From: JBGVMW01 sp045125095
Lineage (GTDB): Bacteria > Bacillota > Clostridia > Lachnospirales > Lachnospiraceae
NCBI GenBank assembly: GCA_045125095.1
Contig: JBGVMW010000156.1
Span: 1-64,000 of the forward strand
Reading direction: 5' to 3'
Length of the DNA: 64,000 nt
The notes beneath the pieces were generated by a model, which saw nothing but the letters and a program-made list of their open reading frames with translations, was not told the origin of the DNA and made no database searches. Positions 23,878-32,718 of this stretch are shown piece by piece. Positions within the stretch are counted from its first letter, which is position 1. The number at the start of each line of letters is the position of its first letter. A program made the position numbers and the translations under genes.

Positions 23878-24132
23878 TTATTTTGCCTTTTCCATAACTT
23901 CTACAAGTCTCCATCTCTTATCTTTAGAGAGTGGTCTTGTTTCCATAACTTTTACAATATCACCAATATTGCATTCATTGTTTTCATCATGTGCTTTTAA
24001 CTTATAAGTTCTCTTCACAATCTTATTGTACAAAGGATGCTTTACATGGTCTTCAACTGCTACAACGATTGTCTTCTGCATTTTGTTGCTAACAACCTTG
24101 CCTGTACGTGTTTTTCTAAGATTTCTTTCCAC
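23878..24132 (-). CDS. rpsQ: 30S ribosomal protein uS17
   Basis: 84 residues. The motifs RKTRTGKVVSNKMQKTIVVA and the OB-fold end DIVKVMETRPLSKDKRWRLV are typical. An early 16S rRNA-binding protein, between rpmC and rplN. Confidence 0.97.
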   Translation of the reverse strand: MERNLRKTRTGKVVSNKMQKTIVVAVEDHVKHPLYNKIVKRTYKLKAHDENNECNIGDIVKVMETRPLSKDKRWRLVEVMEKAK

Positions 24133-24150
24133 GATAATTACTCCTTTCTA

Positions 24151-24366
24151 CTATTCAGCCTTGCTTGCGTTGGCTTTCTCTGTGATGATTGTCTGGATTC
24201 TTGCAATATTTCTTCTAACTTCTTTAATTCTGCTAGTGTTATCTAACTGATTTGTTGCATTCTGGAATCTCAGATTGAAAAGCTCCTTTTTAGCAGCTAC
24301 TAATTCTTCTGTTAATTCTTCAAGTTGTTTGGACTTTAAATCTTCTACATACTGATTAATTTTCAC
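24151..24366 (-). CDS. rpmC: 50S ribosomal protein uL29
   Basis: 71 residues from the GTG at 24366, chosen because AAGGCGG lies 8 nt upstream; another GTG three codons earlier (24375) is possible. The two long helices with LVAAKKELFNLRFQNATNQL are typical. It lies near the exit tunnel. Its start overlaps the end of rplP. Confidence 0.93.
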   Translation of the reverse strand: MKINQYVEDLKSKQLEELTEELVAAKKELFNLRFQNATNQLDNTSRIKEVRRNIARIQTIITEKANASKAE

Positions 24367-24793
24367 TGTTATCACCGCCTTCTAAATCCGCACGAGATAC
24401 CACCTTACACTTACAAGGTAACTTGTGTGTTGCAAGACGTAACGCCTCTCTTGCGATTTCTTCTGAAACGCCGGAAATTTCGAACATTACACGACCCGGC
24501 TTAACTACTGCTACCCAATATTCTAAAGAACCTTTACCGGAACCCATACGAGTTTCAGCTGGTTTTGCTGTTACTGGCTTATCTGGGAAAATCTTAATCC
24601 AAACCTTACCACCACGCTTGATATAACGTGTCATAGCAATACGGGCTGCTTCGATCTGGTTAGATCTAATCCAACATGGTTCCATAGCTACAATACCGTA
24701 TTCACCATAGCTGATCTTATTACCTCTTGTAGCTTTACCTCTCATAGAGCCACGGAACTGTTTACGACGCTTAACTCTTTTTGGCATTAACAT
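24356..24793 (-). CDS. rplP: 50S ribosomal protein uL16
   Basis: 145 residues. The start MLMPKRVKRRKQFRGSMRGK and the motif GSGKGSLEYWVAVVKPGRVM are diagnostic. It sits near the A site and is a late-assembling protein. Its start overlaps the rpsC stop (TAATG). Confidence 0.97.
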   Translation of the reverse strand: MLMPKRVKRRKQFRGSMRGKATRGNKISYGEYGIVAMEPCWIRSNQIEAARIAMTRYIKRGGKVWIKIFPDKPVTAKPAETRMGSGKGSLEYWVAVVKPGRVMFEISGVSEEIAREALRLATHKLPCKCKVVSRADLEGGDNSEN

Positions 24794-25455
24794 TATTTAT
24801 CGCTCCCTTCCTTGTTTGCCTTAGTAGGAAGAACTTCGCCTTTGTAAATCCATACTTTAACACCCAACTTACCGTAAGTTGTGTCTGCTTCAGCGAAGCC
24901 ATAATCAATATCTGCTCTTAATGTCTGAAGTGGAATGGTTCCTTCGCTGTAGAACTCTGTACGAGCCATATCAGCACCACCAACACGACCAGAAACTGCT
25001 GTCTTAATTCCCTTAGCACCAGCCTTCATTGTTCTAGACATTGTAGACTTCATAGCACGTCTGAAGGAAACACGGTTCTCTAACTGTAATGCAATGTTTT
25101 CAGCTACTAACTGAGCATCCTTATCTGGTCTCTTAACTTCCTTAATATCAACGATAACGCGCTTAGCGCTTACATATTTAAGAAGCTCTTTCTTTGTCTT
25201 TTCGATTTCTTCTCCACCTTTACCGATTACAACACCCGGTTTCGCTGTATGGATGATAATCTTAACGCTGTCTGTTGCTCCTCTTTCGATTTCAATTTTT
25301 GCAATACCAGCATTGTATAATTTCTTCTTTAAGAATTTTCTTACGTTGTAGTCTTCTACTAAATAATCTGCGAAACTTTCTTCAGCGTACCATTTAGAAT
25401 CCCAATCCTTGATAACGCCGACTCTTATTCCATGAGGATTTACTTTCTGTCCCAT
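24793..25455 (-). CDS. rpsC: 30S ribosomal protein uS3
   Basis: 220 residues. A KH domain with VIGKGGEEIEKTKKEL is at about 75-90. The C-terminal domain includes KSTMSRTMKAGAKGIK and GRVGGADMARTE. It forms the mRNA entry helicase site with uS4 and uS5. Confidence 0.97.
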   Translation of the reverse strand: MGQKVNPHGIRVGVIKDWDSKWYAEESFADYLVEDYNVRKFLKKKLYNAGIAKIEIERGATDSVKIIIHTAKPGVVIGKGGEEIEKTKKELLKYVSAKRVIVDIKEVKRPDKDAQLVAENIALQLENRVSFRRAMKSTMSRTMKAGAKGIKTAVSGRVGGADMARTEFYSEGTIPLQTLRADIDYGFAEADTTYGKLGVKVWIYKGEVLPTKANKEGSDK

Positions 25456-25466
25456 CGTTACCCTCC

Positions 25467-25853
25467 TTATCTTTCATTCAGCACGATAGTGATATGGCTT
25501 GTTCTCTTTTCGATTCTGTAAGCTCTACCCTGTGCTCTTGGTCTGATTCTTTTCATTGTTGGTCCTTTATTTGCATAACACTCTTCAATATAAAGGTTTT
25601 CCGCATTCATACCATTATTGTTTTCTGCATTTGCGATTGCAGATTTTAATAATTTATCAATTACACTTGATGCATATCTTGGGTTGTAAGCTAAGATACC
25701 AAGTGCTGTAGTAACATCTTTACCTCTGATGGCATCTAATACGAAGCATGCTTTCTGAACAGGGATTCTTGCATAAGATAACTTAGCAGATGGTCTTGTG
25801 TCCTTATTCGCATTTCTTTCTCTTTTTATCTGGGATCTATGTCCTCTTGCCAT
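25467..25853 (-). CDS. rplV: 50S ribosomal protein uL22
   Basis: 128 residues. The tunnel-lining loop region (GPTMKRIRPRAQGRAYRIEK) and the globular core (ANAENNNGMNAENLYIEECY) are clear. Changes in the loop are known to alter macrolide response; none can be judged here. Confidence 0.97.
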   Translation of the reverse strand: MARGHRSQIKRERNANKDTRPSAKLSYARIPVQKACFVLDAIRGKDVTTALGILAYNPRYASSVIDKLLKSAIANAENNNGMNAENLYIEECYANKGPTMKRIRPRAQGRAYRIEKRTSHITIVLNER

Positions 25854-25881
25854 GGAAGAAGCCTCCTTTCAATTACGTCTA

Positions 25882-26163
25882 TTATCTCACTTTAGATTTC
25901 TTTTCGTCCTTACCGTGACCTCTGTAGGTTCTGGTAGCAACGAATTCACCTAACTTATGTCCAACCATATCTTCTGTTACATATACAGGAACATGTTTTC
26001 TACCGTCATGTACTGCAATTGTATGTCCCACAAAACTTGGGAAAATTGTAGAACGGCGGGACCATGTCTTAATTACTTCTTTCTTATCTGCTGCGTTTAA
26101 AGCGTCTACTTTCTTTAATAAGCTTTCGTCAGCGAAAGGACCCTTTTTTAAAGATCTTGCCAT
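25882..26163 (-). CDS. rpsS: 30S ribosomal protein uS19
   Basis: 93 residues. The start MARSLKKGPFADESLLKKVD and the motif GHKLGEFVATRTYRGHGKDE are diagnostic. It lies in the head of the small subunit with uS13. Confidence 0.97.
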   Translation of the reverse strand: MARSLKKGPFADESLLKKVDALNAADKKEVIKTWSRRSTIFPSFVGHTIAVHDGRKHVPVYVTEDMVGHKLGEFVATRTYRGHGKDEKKSKVR

Positions 26164-26177
26164 AGGTCTTAACCTCC

Positions 26178-27020
26178 TTATTTCATAGCCTTTCCATCAC
26201 GTCTTCTTACAATATACTTGTTAGAATGTTTGTTCTTCTTTCTAGTCTTAAGTCCCAGTGCAGGTTTGCCCCAAGGTGTTGATGGACCCGGACGACCGAT
26301 ACCAGTCTTACCTTCACCACCACCGTGTGGATGGTCATTAGGGTTCATAACAGAACCGCGAACTGTAGGTCTGATACCCATGTGACGCTTACGACCAGCT
26401 TTACCAATGTTAATTAAGTTATGATCTCCGTTACCGATTACACCGATTGTAGCACGGCAATTGATAGGAATCATTCTCATTTCACCTGAAGGAAGTCTTA
26501 ATGTTGCATATTTTCCTTCCTTAGCCATTAACTGTGCTCCGTTACCAGCTGCACGAACTAACTGTCCGCCCTTACCCGGATGCATTTCAATGTTGTGAAC
26601 CATTGTACCTACCGGAATCTCAGAAAGTGGTAAGCAGTTACCTACTTTGATTTCAGCTTCCGGTCCGTTCATAACCTTCATACCATCTGTTAAACCTTCT
26701 GGAGCTAAGATATATGCTTTTTCACCATCTGCATAGCAGATTAAAGCGATGTTTGCAGAACGGTTTGGATCGTATTCGATACCAATTACTGTTGCAGGGA
26801 TACCATCTTTGTATCTCTTGAAGTCGATAATTCTGTATTTTCTTCTAGAACCGCCACCGCGATGTCTAACTGTAATTTTACCCTGATTGTTACGACCTGC
26901 GTTCTTCTTTAAAGAAACACATAAAGACTTCTCTGGAGTTGTCTTTGTGATTTCTGCGAAATCAGAACCAGTCATATTTCTTCTGGAAGGTGTATATGGG
27001 TTATATGTCTTAATTCCCAT
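26178..27020 (-). CDS. rplB: 50S ribosomal protein uL2
   Basis: 280 residues. The start MGIKTYNPYTPSRRNMTGSD and the C-terminal VMNPNDHPHGGGEGKTGIGR, with the conserved His needed for peptidyl transferase function, are present. It lies between rplW and rpsS. Confidence 0.98.
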   Translation of the reverse strand: MGIKTYNPYTPSRRNMTGSDFAEITKTTPEKSLCVSLKKNAGRNNQGKITVRHRGGGSRRKYRIIDFKRYKDGIPATVIGIEYDPNRSANIALICYADGEKAYILAPEGLTDGMKVMNGPEAEIKVGNCLPLSEIPVGTMVHNIEMHPGKGGQLVRAAGNGAQLMAKEGKYATLRLPSGEMRMIPINCRATIGVIGNGDHNLINIGKAGRKRHMGIRPTVRGSVMNPNDHPHGGGEGKTGIGRPGPSTPWGKPALGLKTRKKNKHSNKYIVRRRDGKAMK

Positions 27021-27092
27021 TACATTTCACTCCTTTCACGTTCTATACTCAATTATTGTCAAATCCTAACGGATATTTTGTTTATCTGCTTC

Positions 27093-27392
27093 TTACAGAC
27101 CTTCGAAAATTTCGATATCTGCGCTTTCTTCTGTCAACTGTACAATTGCTTTCTTTGTAGCAGCTGTCTTACCGAAAGTCATTCCACGTCTCTTAGTCTT
27201 ACCATCCATATTCATGGTGTTTACCTTTGCTACGATAGTACCTGGGAACATTCTTTCCACAGCTTCCTTAATCATAGTCTTGTTTGCTTCTGGATGTACT
27301 AAGAATGTATATTTCTTTTCAGCCATTGCGTTCATACTCTTCTCGGTGATTACCGGTTTGAGGATTACGTCATAATACTGTACGTTTGCCAT
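27093..27392 (-). CDS. rplW: 50S ribosomal protein uL23
   Basis: 99 residues. Its tunnel-exit surface serves as docking site for trigger factor and SRP. The motifs YYDVILKPVITEKSMNAMAE and TMNMDGKTKRRGM are typical. It overlaps the rplD stop by one base. Confidence 0.97.
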   Translation of the reverse strand: MANVQYYDVILKPVITEKSMNAMAEKKYTFLVHPEANKTMIKEAVERMFPGTIVAKVNTMNMDGKTKRRGMTFGKTAATKKAIVQLTEESADIEIFEGL

Positions 27393-28012
27393 TATGCATA
27401 CACCTCCTCAATTGCAGCTACAGCAGCCTTTGTTGCCACTACTGTGTTGTATTTCAGAATATCATAAACATTGATTGTATTTGTAAATGCTGTCTTAACA
27501 CCTTCGATGTTTCTTGCAGATAATAATACATTGTCATCAACGCTATCTAATACTACTAATGCCTTGTTAACTTTTAAGTTATCAAGAGCTGCTTTGAATT
27601 TCTTTGTCTTGATTTCGTCCATCTTGAACTCATCCACAACGATGAATTTGTTCTCCTGAACTCTTGTTGTTAATGCAGATTTAAGAGCTGCTCTCTTTTC
27701 TTTCTTATTTAACTTGAAAGAATAATCTCTTGGAGTTGGTGCAAATACAACACCGCCGCCTTTCCACTGTGGAGCACGGATAGAACCCTGTCTTGCATGA
27801 CCTGTTCCCTTCTGTCTCCAAGGTTTTCTACCACCGCCACGTACTTCAGAACGAGTTTTTGCTTTCTGTGTACCCTGACGTTTATTAGCAAGCTGCTGAA
27901 CAACAGCCATATGCATCAAATGCTCATTTACTTCCACACCGAAGATTGCATCATTTAACTCTAATGTACCAACTTCAGCGCCTTCCATATTATAAACAGC
28001 TACGTTTGCCAT
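27392..28012 (-). CDS. rplD: 50S ribosomal protein uL4
   Basis: 206 residues. The extended tunnel loop (GGGRKPWRQKGTGHARQGSI) is complete. In E. coli uL4 represses the S10 operon through its leader; whether the leader here responds is unknown. Confidence 0.97.
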   Translation of the reverse strand: MANVAVYNMEGAEVGTLELNDAIFGVEVNEHLMHMAVVQQLANKRQGTQKAKTRSEVRGGGRKPWRQKGTGHARQGSIRAPQWKGGGVVFAPTPRDYSFKLNKKEKRAALKSALTTRVQENKFIVVDEFKMDEIKTKKFKAALDNLKVNKALVVLDSVDDNVLLSARNIEGVKTAFTNTINVYDILKYNTVVATKAAVAAIEEVYA

Positions 28013-28039
28013 CTGTGTATTCCTCCTTTCCTATAAAAG

Positions 28040-28705
28040 TTATCTAGCAACCTTTACAGTTTCTTTGATTGTTACTAAGGATTTCTTAGGTCCTGGTACA
28101 GCACCCTTAACTAAGATTAAGTTCTTTTCTGCATCCACTCTTACAATTTCAAGATTCTGAACTGTAATCTTCTTGTGTCCCATGTGACCTGGCATTCCTT
28201 TACCCTTGAACACCTTACTTGGGCTTGAACAAGCACCGTTAGAACCCTGATGACGATGGAATTTAGAACCATGAGCCATAGGTCCTCTGTGCTGACCGTG
28301 TCTCTTAATCGCACCCTGGAATCCCTTACCTTTGGAAATCGCAGTAGCATCTACTTTATCACCAGCAGCAAAGATATCAGCTTTGATTTCCTGAGCTAAT
28401 GCATATTCTTCTGCATTCTCAAACTTGAACTCTTTTACATATCTCTTGCCAGATACACCAGCTTTTGCAAAATGTCCCATCTCAGCTTTGTTTACACCAT
28501 GTACGTGTACTTCTTTGCCATCAACATACTTTGCTTTCTTATCAGCAAAACCAACCTGTACTGCGCTATAACCGTCATTTTCTACTGTCTTAATCTGTGT
28601 TACTACACAAGGACCAGCTTCTAATACAGTTACCGGAACTAAAGCGCCATCTTCAGCGAAAATCTGAGTCATTCCGATTTTTGTAGCTAAAATTGCTTTC
28701 TTCAT
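28040..28705 (-). CDS. rplC: 50S ribosomal protein uL3
   Basis: 221 residues. The start MKKAILATKIGMTQIFAEDG and the peptidyl-transferase loop (KFHRHQGSNGACSSPSKVFK) are typical. It is an assembly initiator. It is separated from rpsJ by 97 nt, longer than most gaps in this operon. Confidence 0.97.
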   Translation of the reverse strand: MKKAILATKIGMTQIFAEDGALVPVTVLEAGPCVVTQIKTVENDGYSAVQVGFADKKAKYVDGKEVHVHGVNKAEMGHFAKAGVSGKRYVKEFKFENAEEYALAQEIKADIFAAGDKVDATAISKGKGFQGAIKRHGQHRGPMAHGSKFHRHQGSNGACSSPSKVFKGKGMPGHMGHKKITVQNLEIVRVDAEKNLILVKGAVPGPKKSLVTIKETVKVAR

Positions 28706-28802
28706 TATTTTACCTCCTGTTAAATCTACAGCGGATTACCCTTGCGGGCAATCATCCTAGAACAGTTGTATCTATAATCAACCCTTCAGGATTTTACCTT
28801 AC

Positions 28803-29120
28803 TTATTTTTCTTTCATCTTGATACCGATGTAAACACCAGCTGGCATTTCTAATTTCTGTAATGCATCAACTACCTTTGGGTTTGGTGTCATGATATCAA
28901 TCAGTCTCTTATGAGTTCTCTGCTCGAACTGTTCTCTAGAGTCTTTGTACTTGTGTACCGCTCTTAAGATTGTTACTACTTCCTTCTTAGTTGGTAACGG
29001 AACCGGACCACTCACCTGTGAACCGTTCTTCTTCGCAACCTCGATGATTTTCTTAGCAGACGCATCGATTAATTCGTGATCGTATGCTTTTAATGTGATT
29101 CTCATAACCTGACTTGCCAT
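28803..29120 (-). CDS. rpsJ: 30S ribosomal protein uS10
   Basis: 105 residues. The start MASQVMRITLKAYDHELIDA and the loop VSGPVPLPTKKEVVTILRAV are diagnostic. It also serves as NusE in antitermination complexes. It is the first gene of the S10 operon, downstream of a structured leader of about 240 nt. Confidence 0.97.
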   Translation of the reverse strand: MASQVMRITLKAYDHELIDASAKKIIEVAKKNGSQVSGPVPLPTKKEVVTILRAVHKYKDSREQFEQRTHKRLIDIMTPNPKVVDALQKLEMPAGVYIGIKMKEK

Positions 29121-29359
29121 AAAAAAAGTCGCCTCCTTTTCGCACTTAAATATCTAGTACGACAAGCGGTGACTGTACACGTTCCCGTGTGTTTCATAAT
29201 CCTTACACACGTTGTTTTCATCTTGAATAAGACTGCTGTTATTTTGTACAGTGACTTGTCGCCAGTTTCCTAACTTGACATTCGCTCCACGGAAAACCTG
29301 CAAATGCTTTATGGTACATTCGCAGCAACCTCACGCTTCAACGCTATCATGCCACAGCA
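29121..29359 (-). ncRNA. Structured leader of the S10 operon
   Basis: Between the predicted transcript start (about 29359) and rpsJ lies a leader with a long-range stem: GACAAG (29161-29166) pairs with CTTGTC (29255-29260), and ACTGTACA (29172-29179) with TGTACAGT (29245-29252). Nested inside, CGTGTGT (29186-29192) pairs with ACACACG (29205-29211). The closing region lies close to the rpsJ ribosome binding site, so feedback control of rpsJ translation or antitermination is a reasonable inference. Confidence 0.55.
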
Positions 29360-29365
29360 CTTGCT

Positions 29366-29394
29366 AGTATACTAGATGTTTATGGGAATTGCAA
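29366..29394 (-). promoter_or_regulatory. Promoter of the S10-spc-alpha supercluster
   Basis: TTGCAA (29389-29394, minus strand) and TATACT (29366-29371) with a 17-bp spacer. It is the only strong promoter seen upstream of rpsJ. Confidence 0.8.
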
Positions 29395-29564
29395 GTATTT
29401 TTTTGTATTTTTTTTAGAACATTTCAAACCTTTCTTTTTCTCTTAAAAAATGCGTTTCTTCTATATTATATAATAGAAATAATTCTGCACCTGCCCTATG
29501 TTTTTTCTTTCCACCCCATCCATTTTATTGTATAATAGAATATACATAGGAGAGTATCGTATTT

Positions 29565-29836
29565 AACCATTATAATAGGTAATTGCGAAACGCCAACAAG
29601 CTAGCGAATTGTCAGAATTGTTTGTGACAGATAGCTGTTTGCTACATAGTCTATATGTGACCCTCTGAAAACGTCGGCACTTTGGCTGTGTATTTTACAG
29701 CCCTAGTGTCCGCTACGTTTGAAGGGAGCGAGAGCGCGTCAAATATAGACTATGTAGTAAGCAGCTATTTGCACAAATAGTTCTGACAATTTGCGGATGG
29801 GCTTCACTTTCGCAAATGCCTAAAACCATTATATTA
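29565..29836. mobile_element. 243-bp palindromic element (MITE-like) with flanking direct repeats
   Basis: From 29578 to 29820 the sequence is one long imperfect inverted repeat. The ends are GGTAATTGCGAAA and TTTCGCAAATGCC. Arms 29604-29661 and 29738-29794 match over about 57 bp (shared core CTACATAGTCTATAT), and the apex is GGCTGT/ACAGCC. Direct repeats AACCATTATAATA (29565-29577) and AACCATTATATTA (29824-29836) flank it and look like a target-site duplication. No transposase is encoded. It lies in the 5' region of the secreted protein gene at 29856. Confidence 0.65.
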
Positions 29837-29855
29837 ATGAAAGGGGACAGACAAT

Positions 29856-31091
29856 ATGTTTCAAAAACATGCAAAAAAAATTTTACTCACGCTTTGCTTT
29901 GCATTACTTTTCATGCAGGCACCTGCGGTAACAGAAGCAAAGACTACAGACGCTGTGCAGACAGTCGAAGTGCAGGAAACACAGTATGCCAGTTCTTCCA
30001 CAAAAACACCAGTAAAATATACCTGGAAAGGCAAGAAGCTGGACAGTTCTTTTTTTGTATACCGTTCTAAGCTATCCAAACAAGACAAAAAAGCATATGA
30101 TGAGTTGTATGCAAACTTAGCTGCCGGAAAGAAAAAAACAACCTTTAAGACCGCTGTTGAACCAAGCAAAATAGATAAACTCGTTCAATATGTAATTTAT
30201 GACAATCCAGAATTTTTCTGGGTGGAATGCGATTTCAAATATACATATAAAAACAACAAGGTTGTAAGTGTAACGGTAAAATTTAACACCACCGGCTCAA
30301 ATATAAAGAAATACAAGCAGAAGTTTGAAAAAGCGGTAAAGCCTCTTTTAAAGAAAGCTTCCAAAGCAAAAACTACCATTGAAAAAATTAAAATCGTCCA
30401 TGACTATCTGACCAGAACGATAGAATACAACGCAAATGCAAGATTAAGTCAATCCGCTTACAGTGCAATTGTGAAAAAATCAACTGTTTGCGCCGGATAT
30501 GCAAAGGCATTTTCATATATCATGAACCAGTTAGGAATTCGTTGCACGTATGTGGTGGGCTATGCAGGGGAACCTCATGCATGGAACTTAGTACAAATCA
30601 ACAAGAAATGGTACAACATGGATGTTACCTGGGATGATCCGGTAGGTAATCCGTCCAACCAATATTTTTATGATTACTTTAATCTGTCAGATAAACAGAT
30701 TTCAAAAGATCATCAACGTGATTCCATTAGCAAAATTCTTCCGAAATGCACGTCAACAAAATATAATTATAAGAATTGTAAGGATGTATTCGGAGAAGAC
30801 AGTCCCGTTCCAAGCGGTACGCTTTCCACAATGCAGGATAAAAGTACCTCAACCGGCGGAACCGATGGTTACACACCAACCGATATCTTAAGTGCTTTCT
30901 ATAACGTACCTAACTCCATTTCCGAATGGACATACAGCAACGATTATTCCATGTATCTTTACTTTGATGCAACAAGCAGTATCATGTTTCTTTACGAGCC
31001 ACAGACCCAATACTTTTTTGCAGCAACGCCAGACAACATCGTTTATTATTTCGATCAGAGCAGTTGTACATTTGTAAATATTGCAGCATAA
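29856..31091 (+). CDS. Secreted transglutaminase-like superfamily protein
   Basis: 411 residues. A signal peptide (KHAKKILLTLCFALLFMQAP, about 4-23) ends near AEA. The transglutaminase-like core has the triad Cys212 (STVCAGYAKAF), His241 (GEPHAWNLV) and Asp256 (NMDVTWDDP). A preceding helical region (about 60-190) and a C-terminal part of about 110 residues have no recognised fold. Related domains act as cysteine peptidases or crosslinking enzymes; the substrate is unknown. The ATG at 29856 follows AAAGGGG. A palindromic element sits between its likely promoter region and the start. A second family member lies at 35204. Confidence 0.85.
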   Translation: MFQKHAKKILLTLCFALLFMQAPAVTEAKTTDAVQTVEVQETQYASSSTKTPVKYTWKGKKLDSSFFVYRSKLSKQDKKAYDELYANLAAGKKKTTFKTAVEPSKIDKLVQYVIYDNPEFFWVECDFKYTYKNNKVVSVTVKFNTTGSNIKKYKQKFEKAVKPLLKKASKAKTTIEKIKIVHDYLTRTIEYNANARLSQSAYSAIVKKSTVCAGYAKAFSYIMNQLGIRCTYVVGYAGEPHAWNLVQINKKWYNMDVTWDDPVGNPSNQYFYDYFNLSDKQISKDHQRDSISKILPKCTSTKYNYKNCKDVFGEDSPVPSGTLSTMQDKSTSTGGTDGYTPTDILSAFYNVPNSISEWTYSNDYSMYLYFDATSSIMFLYEPQTQYFFAATPDNIVYYFDQSSCTFVNIAA

Positions 31092-31134
31092 TAACACAAC
31101 ACCGCAGCGTTCAATCACTGCGGTGTTGTGTTAT
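31091..31134. terminator. Bidirectional terminator between the transglutaminase-like gene and pncB
   Basis: A perfect 17-bp inverted repeat has arms 31091-31107 and 31118-31134 (core ACAACACCGCAG / CTGCGGTGTTGT). The arms begin inside the stop codon of the plus-strand gene and serve the convergent pncB. Confidence 0.85.
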
Positions 31135-31153
31135 GTTCGTTACCATTCAGAAC

Positions 31154-32596
31154 CTATTTTTTATTTTTATATAGAAGATTCATCTTCAATTCATACAACT
31201 TCGGAGACATATCCACATAGTGTATATGAGGATTCACCAGACGTTGCTCTTCCTCCCAGATTTCTGTTTCAAACTGTTTCTCCACATAAGCTTTTATCGT
31301 CTTCACATCCGGATTCTGGTATACCAGCTTACCATGTTCAAATATTGTTACATGAAGAGGTTCTGCTGTGACATCCTCAAACTCACAAATCTTCCAAGGT
31401 TTAACCGGGTCAATATAGCGATATGGCTTACTCACATCCACTGTCTCATCCTCCAATGTCAGCAAATCTGCAATCGCATATCCTTCCTTATTATAAATAC
31501 GCCACAGTTTCTTTTTTCCCGGATTCGTAATCTTTTCTACATTTTCTGATACCTTAATCTTCGGTTCAAAGCTACCATCTTCCATCTGGGCTGCTACAAT
31601 CTTATAGACAGCACCAAATACCGGATCCGACTTGGCTGTAATCAAACGCTCCCCTATTCCATATACATCAATGCAGGCATTCTGGGCATTTAAGGATTGA
31701 ATGGTGAATTCATCAATACTGTTGGAAACCACAATCTTACAGTCCTCACAGCCTGCTTTATCTAACAGCTTTCTCGCTTTCTTAGATAAATACGCAAGAT
31801 CACCACTATCAAGGCGAATGCCTTTCAATCGTTTTCCCATCGGCTCTAACACTTCTTTCGCCACGCGGATCGCATTTGGTATACCACTGTTCAATACATC
31901 AAACGTATCTACTAATAAGGTGCAGGCATCCGGATATTCCAATGCATAAGCTTTGAATGCTTCGTATTCACTAGGAAAATACATCACCCAGGAATGTGCC
32001 ATCGTACCAGAGATTGGAATGTCAAAAAGCTGTCCAGCCAAAACAGTTGCTGTACTTGAAGTACCACCAATATATGCCGCTCTCGCACCATACACTGCCG
32101 CATCTCCACCATGAGCCCGTCTTGCACCGAAATCCGATATCGGCACTCCCGCTGTTTTTGCCATGCGGCGTGCTTTGGTGGCAATAAGACTTTGGTGGTT
32201 CACCTCCACCAACAACATCGTTTCGATTAATTGGGCATCAATCAAAGGCGCGGTCACGGTTAAAATCGGCGTTCCCGGATACATAACTGTACCTTCCCGA
32301 AGTGCTGTAATCGTCCCTTTGAATTTAAAATCTTTTAAATAAGAAAGAAACGCTTCCCCAAATATATTCTGACTACGCAGATAGTCAATATCTTCCTCTG
32401 TAAAATGTAATTCTTCTATATACTCAATAATCTGCTGAAGACCTGCAAATATCGCAAAACCACCTTCATCCGGATTTCTTCTATAAAATACATCAAACAC
32501 TACCTGCCTATTCTGAAGTCCGTTTTTGAAATACCCATTACTCATGGTCATTTCATAAAAATCCATTAACATAGTAAGCTTTCGTTCATGCATCAT
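31154..32596 (-). CDS. pncB: Nicotinate phosphoribosyltransferase
   Basis: 480 residues. It joins nicotinate to PRPP in the NAD salvage pathway. The start MMHERKLTMLMDFYEMTMSN, the motif FGARRAHGGDAAVYGARAAY and the C-terminal phosphate site IRLDSGDLAYLSKKARKLLD fit the Gram-positive long form. A promoter (TTGAGT-17-TATAGA) lies upstream. Confidence 0.94.
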   Translation of the reverse strand: MMHERKLTMLMDFYEMTMSNGYFKNGLQNRQVVFDVFYRRNPDEGGFAIFAGLQQIIEYIEELHFTEEDIDYLRSQNIFGEAFLSYLKDFKFKGTITALREGTVMYPGTPILTVTAPLIDAQLIETMLLVEVNHQSLIATKARRMAKTAGVPISDFGARRAHGGDAAVYGARAAYIGGTSSTATVLAGQLFDIPISGTMAHSWVMYFPSEYEAFKAYALEYPDACTLLVDTFDVLNSGIPNAIRVAKEVLEPMGKRLKGIRLDSGDLAYLSKKARKLLDKAGCEDCKIVVSNSIDEFTIQSLNAQNACIDVYGIGERLITAKSDPVFGAVYKIVAAQMEDGSFEPKIKVSENVEKITNPGKKKLWRIYNKEGYAIADLLTLEDETVDVSKPYRYIDPVKPWKICEFEDVTAEPLHVTIFEHGKLVYQNPDVKTIKAYVEKQFETEIWEEEQRLVNPHIHYVDMSPKLYELKMNLLYKNKK

Positions 32597-32646
32597 ACTA
32601 CCATCCTCATTTCTGTATACTTCAGTTCACCATAACTTATCGCAAT

Positions 32647-32675
32647 TCTATATCAGCACATACAACCTTACTCAA
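32647..32675 (-). promoter_or_regulatory. Promoter of pncB
   Basis: TTGAGT (32670-32675, minus strand) and TATAGA (32647-32652), 17-bp spacer, 51 bp upstream of the start codon. Confidence 0.6.
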
Positions 32676-32718
32676 TTTTATGCTATCCATCTTCTTACCG
32701 TTTATGCAATGTCTGATT

